Of a stretch of 7,756 bases of DNA, positions 6,053 through 7,756 are shown one piece after another. Made by a program: the position numbers and the translations under genes. The stretch covers positions 1 through 7,756 of the forward strand of contig QGUX01000170.1 in NCBI GenBank assembly GCA_003242275.1, given 5' to 3'. The notes beneath the pieces are model-generated. The model saw only the letters and a program-made list of their open reading frames with translations, searched no databases and had not been told where the DNA came from. Source of the DNA: Pseudomonadota bacterium. GTDB taxonomy: Bacteria; Pseudomonadota; Gammaproteobacteria; Steroidobacterales; Steroidobacteraceae. Positions within the stretch are counted from its first letter, which is position 1, and the number at the start of each line of letters is the position of its first letter.

Positions 6053-6089
6053 CGGCCCGGAACGCCCGCCAGGGGGCGTGTCCGGGCCG
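6053..6089 (-). terminator. Long GC-rich hairpin, candidate terminator for the receptor gene
   Basis: The outer arms CGGCCCGGA (6053-6061) and TCCGGGCCG (6081-6089) pair perfectly. The inner arms ACGCCC (6062-6067) and GGGCGT (6074-6079) continue the stem after a single bulged G at 6080, giving 15 bp around a 6-base loop. It lies about 50 bases beyond the TonB receptor stop and directly before the -35 box of the tRNA promoter, so it would insulate the tRNA from receptor read-through. On the minus strand the following bases are CGTACTTGAC, not a T-run, so termination may be Rho-assisted or inefficient. Confidence 0.5.
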
Positions 6090-6094
6090 TGTTT

Positions 6095-6130
6095 CCTGCA
6101 GCCTGCAGGGCCGGCCGCCGGGCGGCCGGC
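6095..6130. repeat. Two adjacent near-perfect palindromes downstream of the receptor stop
   Basis: CCTGCAG (6095-6101) and CTGCAGG (6103-6109) form a 15-base palindrome around a single C. Directly next to it, GCCGGCCGCC (6110-6119) and GGCGGCCGGC (6121-6130) form a second one around a single G; as RNA it would open to an 8-bp stem with a 5-base loop. The second lies 8 bases past the receptor stop, so it may act in 3'-end formation or mRNA stability. Confidence 0.5.
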
Positions 6131-6138
6131 GCAGCGCC

Positions 6139-7756
6139 TCAGAAGCGCTTCTTGATGGTCACCGCGAACTCGCGCGGACGCCCCGGCGCGCCGTCGGTGT
6201 GTCCGGCACCCGTGTACTGGTCCGCACGCGACAGGAAGTAGTACTTGTCGGTGAGGTTGGTGCCCTCCAGTGCCACATCGAGGTCACCGTCGGCGTTGCG
6301 CCAGGTCACGCGCGCATTGACCAGCCCGTAGCTGCCGATGCGGTTGGTCACCTGGTTGTTGCCGTTGGTGAAGATGTGCGACTGGAAGCTCCAGTCCACG
6401 CGCGGCGACAGCGTGCTGCCGTTGCCCAGCGCCCACTCGTGCTGCACGCCGATGGCCGCCTTGTGCTTGGGCATGAACGGCGCCACGAAGTGTGGCTGGA
6501 TGCCGCCGACGTTGTTCAGCTTCGTGTACTCGAAGTCGATGTAGCTGTAGGAGGCGTCGATCAGCATGCCACGCACCGGCCGGATCACCGACTCGAGCTC
6601 GAAGCCCTTGATCTCCGCGTCACCCGCATTGGCAATGATGCCGCACGGCGAGTTGAGCGAGGATGGGGGACTGCAGTTCTGCAGGTTGAGTTGCAGGTCG
6701 GTGTAGTCCGACAGGAACACCGCGCCGTTCAGGCGCACGCGGCGACCCAGCAAGTCGGCCTTGAAGCCCGCCTCGAAGGTACCGAGCTTTTCCGCACCGA
6801 AGGGAACGGCCTGGTCGGCCACGAACGGCCTCGGGCTCACGCCGCCTCCCTTGAAGCCCGTGGCGTACTGGATGTACGTCATGACGTCAGGGTTCCAGTC
6901 GTACTGCACGGCGACGCGATAGTCGAATTCATCGCCGTCGTAGTCACGACGTTCGCCGTTGAGCTGGCCCACCACCGTGGCGGGTGCGGTGCCTGCGTGG
7001 TTCAGGCGCACGTAGGTGTAGTCCTTGTGCTCGTCGGTGTAGCGCAGGCCGCCGGTCAGGGTCAGCCGGTCGGTAACGTCGAAAGCCACGTGCGCGAATC
7101 CGGCCTTGGTGTCGACGTTGACCTCGTCGTTCTGCTGGAACTGCAACGGCGAGGAATAGCGCAGGTCCTGCCACGACTGGTAGGTGGACTGCTGGTCGAG
7201 GAAGTAGGCACCCAGCGTCCACTCCAGCCGGTCGTTCCCGCCGTTCAGTCGCAGCTCCTGCGTGAAGGCATGGAAGGGCAGCGAGCCGTCGCCGATGGAG
7301 CTGGTCAGCGGCGAGAGGTCGTTGTCGTTGGTGAAACCGGAATCGTACTCACGCCACGCCGAAATGGACTTCAGGACCAGCGAGTCCGACAGCTTGAACT
7401 CCATGTCCAGCGCCGTGCCCCATCCCTCGAACCACTGCTGCGGCACCGGGCGGGACTCCACCCACGGCGGCGGCGTGGCGGTGCTGTCCGCCAGAGCTCC
7501 GCCCGGGTACGGCGGGTTGTAGAAGCTCGCGAAGTTGTAGTAGGAGCCGCGCGGCGGCACGAAGTCGATGCCGCGGGCATTGTTGGTCGGATCATTGTCG
7601 TAGATGGCCTGCGAGCGCTCGAATGCCGCATCCATGTTGGGCTCGTCGCGGTAATACACCGACACCCCGCCGGTGGGGTGTGGCGGGGTGGTCCCGTAAC
7701 CGCCGACAAGCTGGGTGCTCGCCCTCTGGCCTTCACAGCCCTCGGGACGCCGCCCG
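6139..7756 (-). CDS. TonB-dependent outer-membrane receptor, C-terminal beta-barrel part (5' end outside window)
   Basis: Outer-membrane active transporter energised by TonB-ExbBD; ligand unknown (siderophore, cobalamin, saccharide or another organic molecule). The frame is open to the window edge, leaving 538 residues of barrel; the signal peptide, TonB box and plug are not seen. Alternating amphipathic strands rich in aromatic residues are evident. Typical barrel phrases are LKSISAWREYD, LTGGLRYTDEHKDYTY, MTYIQYATGFKGGGVSPRP, FEAGFKADLLGRRVRLNGAVF, IKGFELESVIRP and VALEGTNLTDKYYF. It ends in IKKRF, with the terminal Phe expected of barrels recognised by BamA. Two cysteines at visible residues 361 and 371 (C-x9-C, in a Pro/Ser-rich stretch) probably form a disulfide in an extracellular loop. 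A GTG at 7663-7665 could be read as a start, but the frame continues upstream and a start there would leave no plug. Strong hairpins follow the stop. Confidence 0.92.
   Translation of the reverse strand, partial: GRRPEGCEGQRASTQLVGGYGTTPPHPTGGVSVYYRDEPNMDAAFERSQAIYDNDPTNNARGIDFVPPRGSYYNFASFYNPPYPGGALADSTATPPPWVESRPVPQQWFEGWGTALDMEFKLSDSLVLKSISAWREYDSGFTNDNDLSPLTSSIGDGSLPFHAFTQELRLNGGNDRLEWTLGAYFLDQQSTYQSWQDLRYSSPLQFQQNDEVNVDTKAGFAHVAFDVTDRLTLTGGLRYTDEHKDYTYVRLNHAGTAPATVVGQLNGERRDYDGDEFDYRVAVQYDWNPDVMTYIQYATGFKGGGVSPRPFVADQAVPFGAEKLGTFEAGFKADLLGRRVRLNGAVFLSDYTDLQLNLQNCSPPSSLNSPCGIIANAGDAEIKGFELESVIRPVRGMLIDASYSYIDFEYTKLNNVGGIQPHFVAPFMPKHKAAIGVQHEWALGNGSTLSPRVDWSFQSHIFTNGNNQVTNRIGSYGLVNARVTWRNADGDLDVALEGTNLTDKYYFLSRADQYTGAGHTDGAPGRPREFAVTIKKRF

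Noticed and set aside
7663..7665. GTG as the real start of the TonB receptor
   Set aside because: The frame continues without a stop to the window edge, and a start here would give a receptor without signal peptide, TonB box or plug.
1..7756. Mobile elements, CRISPR arrays or phage attachment at the tRNA
   Set aside because: No transposase or integrase frame, no direct-repeat array and no duplicated tRNA 3' end were seen in the window.

Overview
This is a GC-rich bacterial window with short intergenic spacers. Likely origin is a Gram-negative proteobacterium: it encodes an outer-membrane TonB-dependent receptor, a periplasmic adaptor protein with an inner-membrane anchor, a predicted lipoprotein and a secreted phosphatase. 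The one tRNA encodes its own CCA end. The style of the genes suggests a gammaproteobacterium of the Xanthomonadales/Nevskiales/Steroidobacter type, but that placement is inference and no taxonomic marker gene is present.

Layout. (1) 1-2257, plus strand: the end of an FtsX/MacB-type ABC permease, cut by the window edge, then its HlyD/MacA-like membrane-fusion partner starting one base after the permease stop. Together they are the rear part of an export operon whose ATPase probably lies upstream. (2) 2330-2899, minus strand: a GDT1/TMEM165 (UPF0016) family transporter, probably a Mn2+ exporter, convergent with the adaptor gene. (3) 2900-3095: a divergent intergenic region with a distant inverted repeat, a possible -10 box and a small leader hairpin. 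(4) 3096-5108, plus: a large predicted lipoprotein with a SERAC1/PGAP1-like alpha/beta-hydrolase domain and about 380 further residues that I cannot assign. (5) 5217-5846, plus: a small exported histidine phosphatase, preceded by a perfect 9-bp-arm hairpin abutting its ribosome binding site. (6) 5879-5955, minus: tRNA-Met(CAU), with a recognisable promoter at 6018-6047. (7) 6053-6130: three stacked palindromes between the tRNA promoter and the receptor stop. (8) 6139-7756, minus: a TonB-dependent receptor barrel, its N-terminal plug lying outside the window.

The genes are mostly cell-envelope functions (export, metal efflux, envelope hydrolases, outer-membrane uptake), but they fall into separate transcription units and nothing shows that they form one pathway. 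I see no insertion sequence, phage gene, CRISPR array or toxin-antitoxin pair. The least ordinary items are the multidomain hydrolase lipoprotein, the dyad at the phosphatase ribosome binding site and the palindrome cluster beside the tRNA promoter. None amounts to a demonstrated new system.
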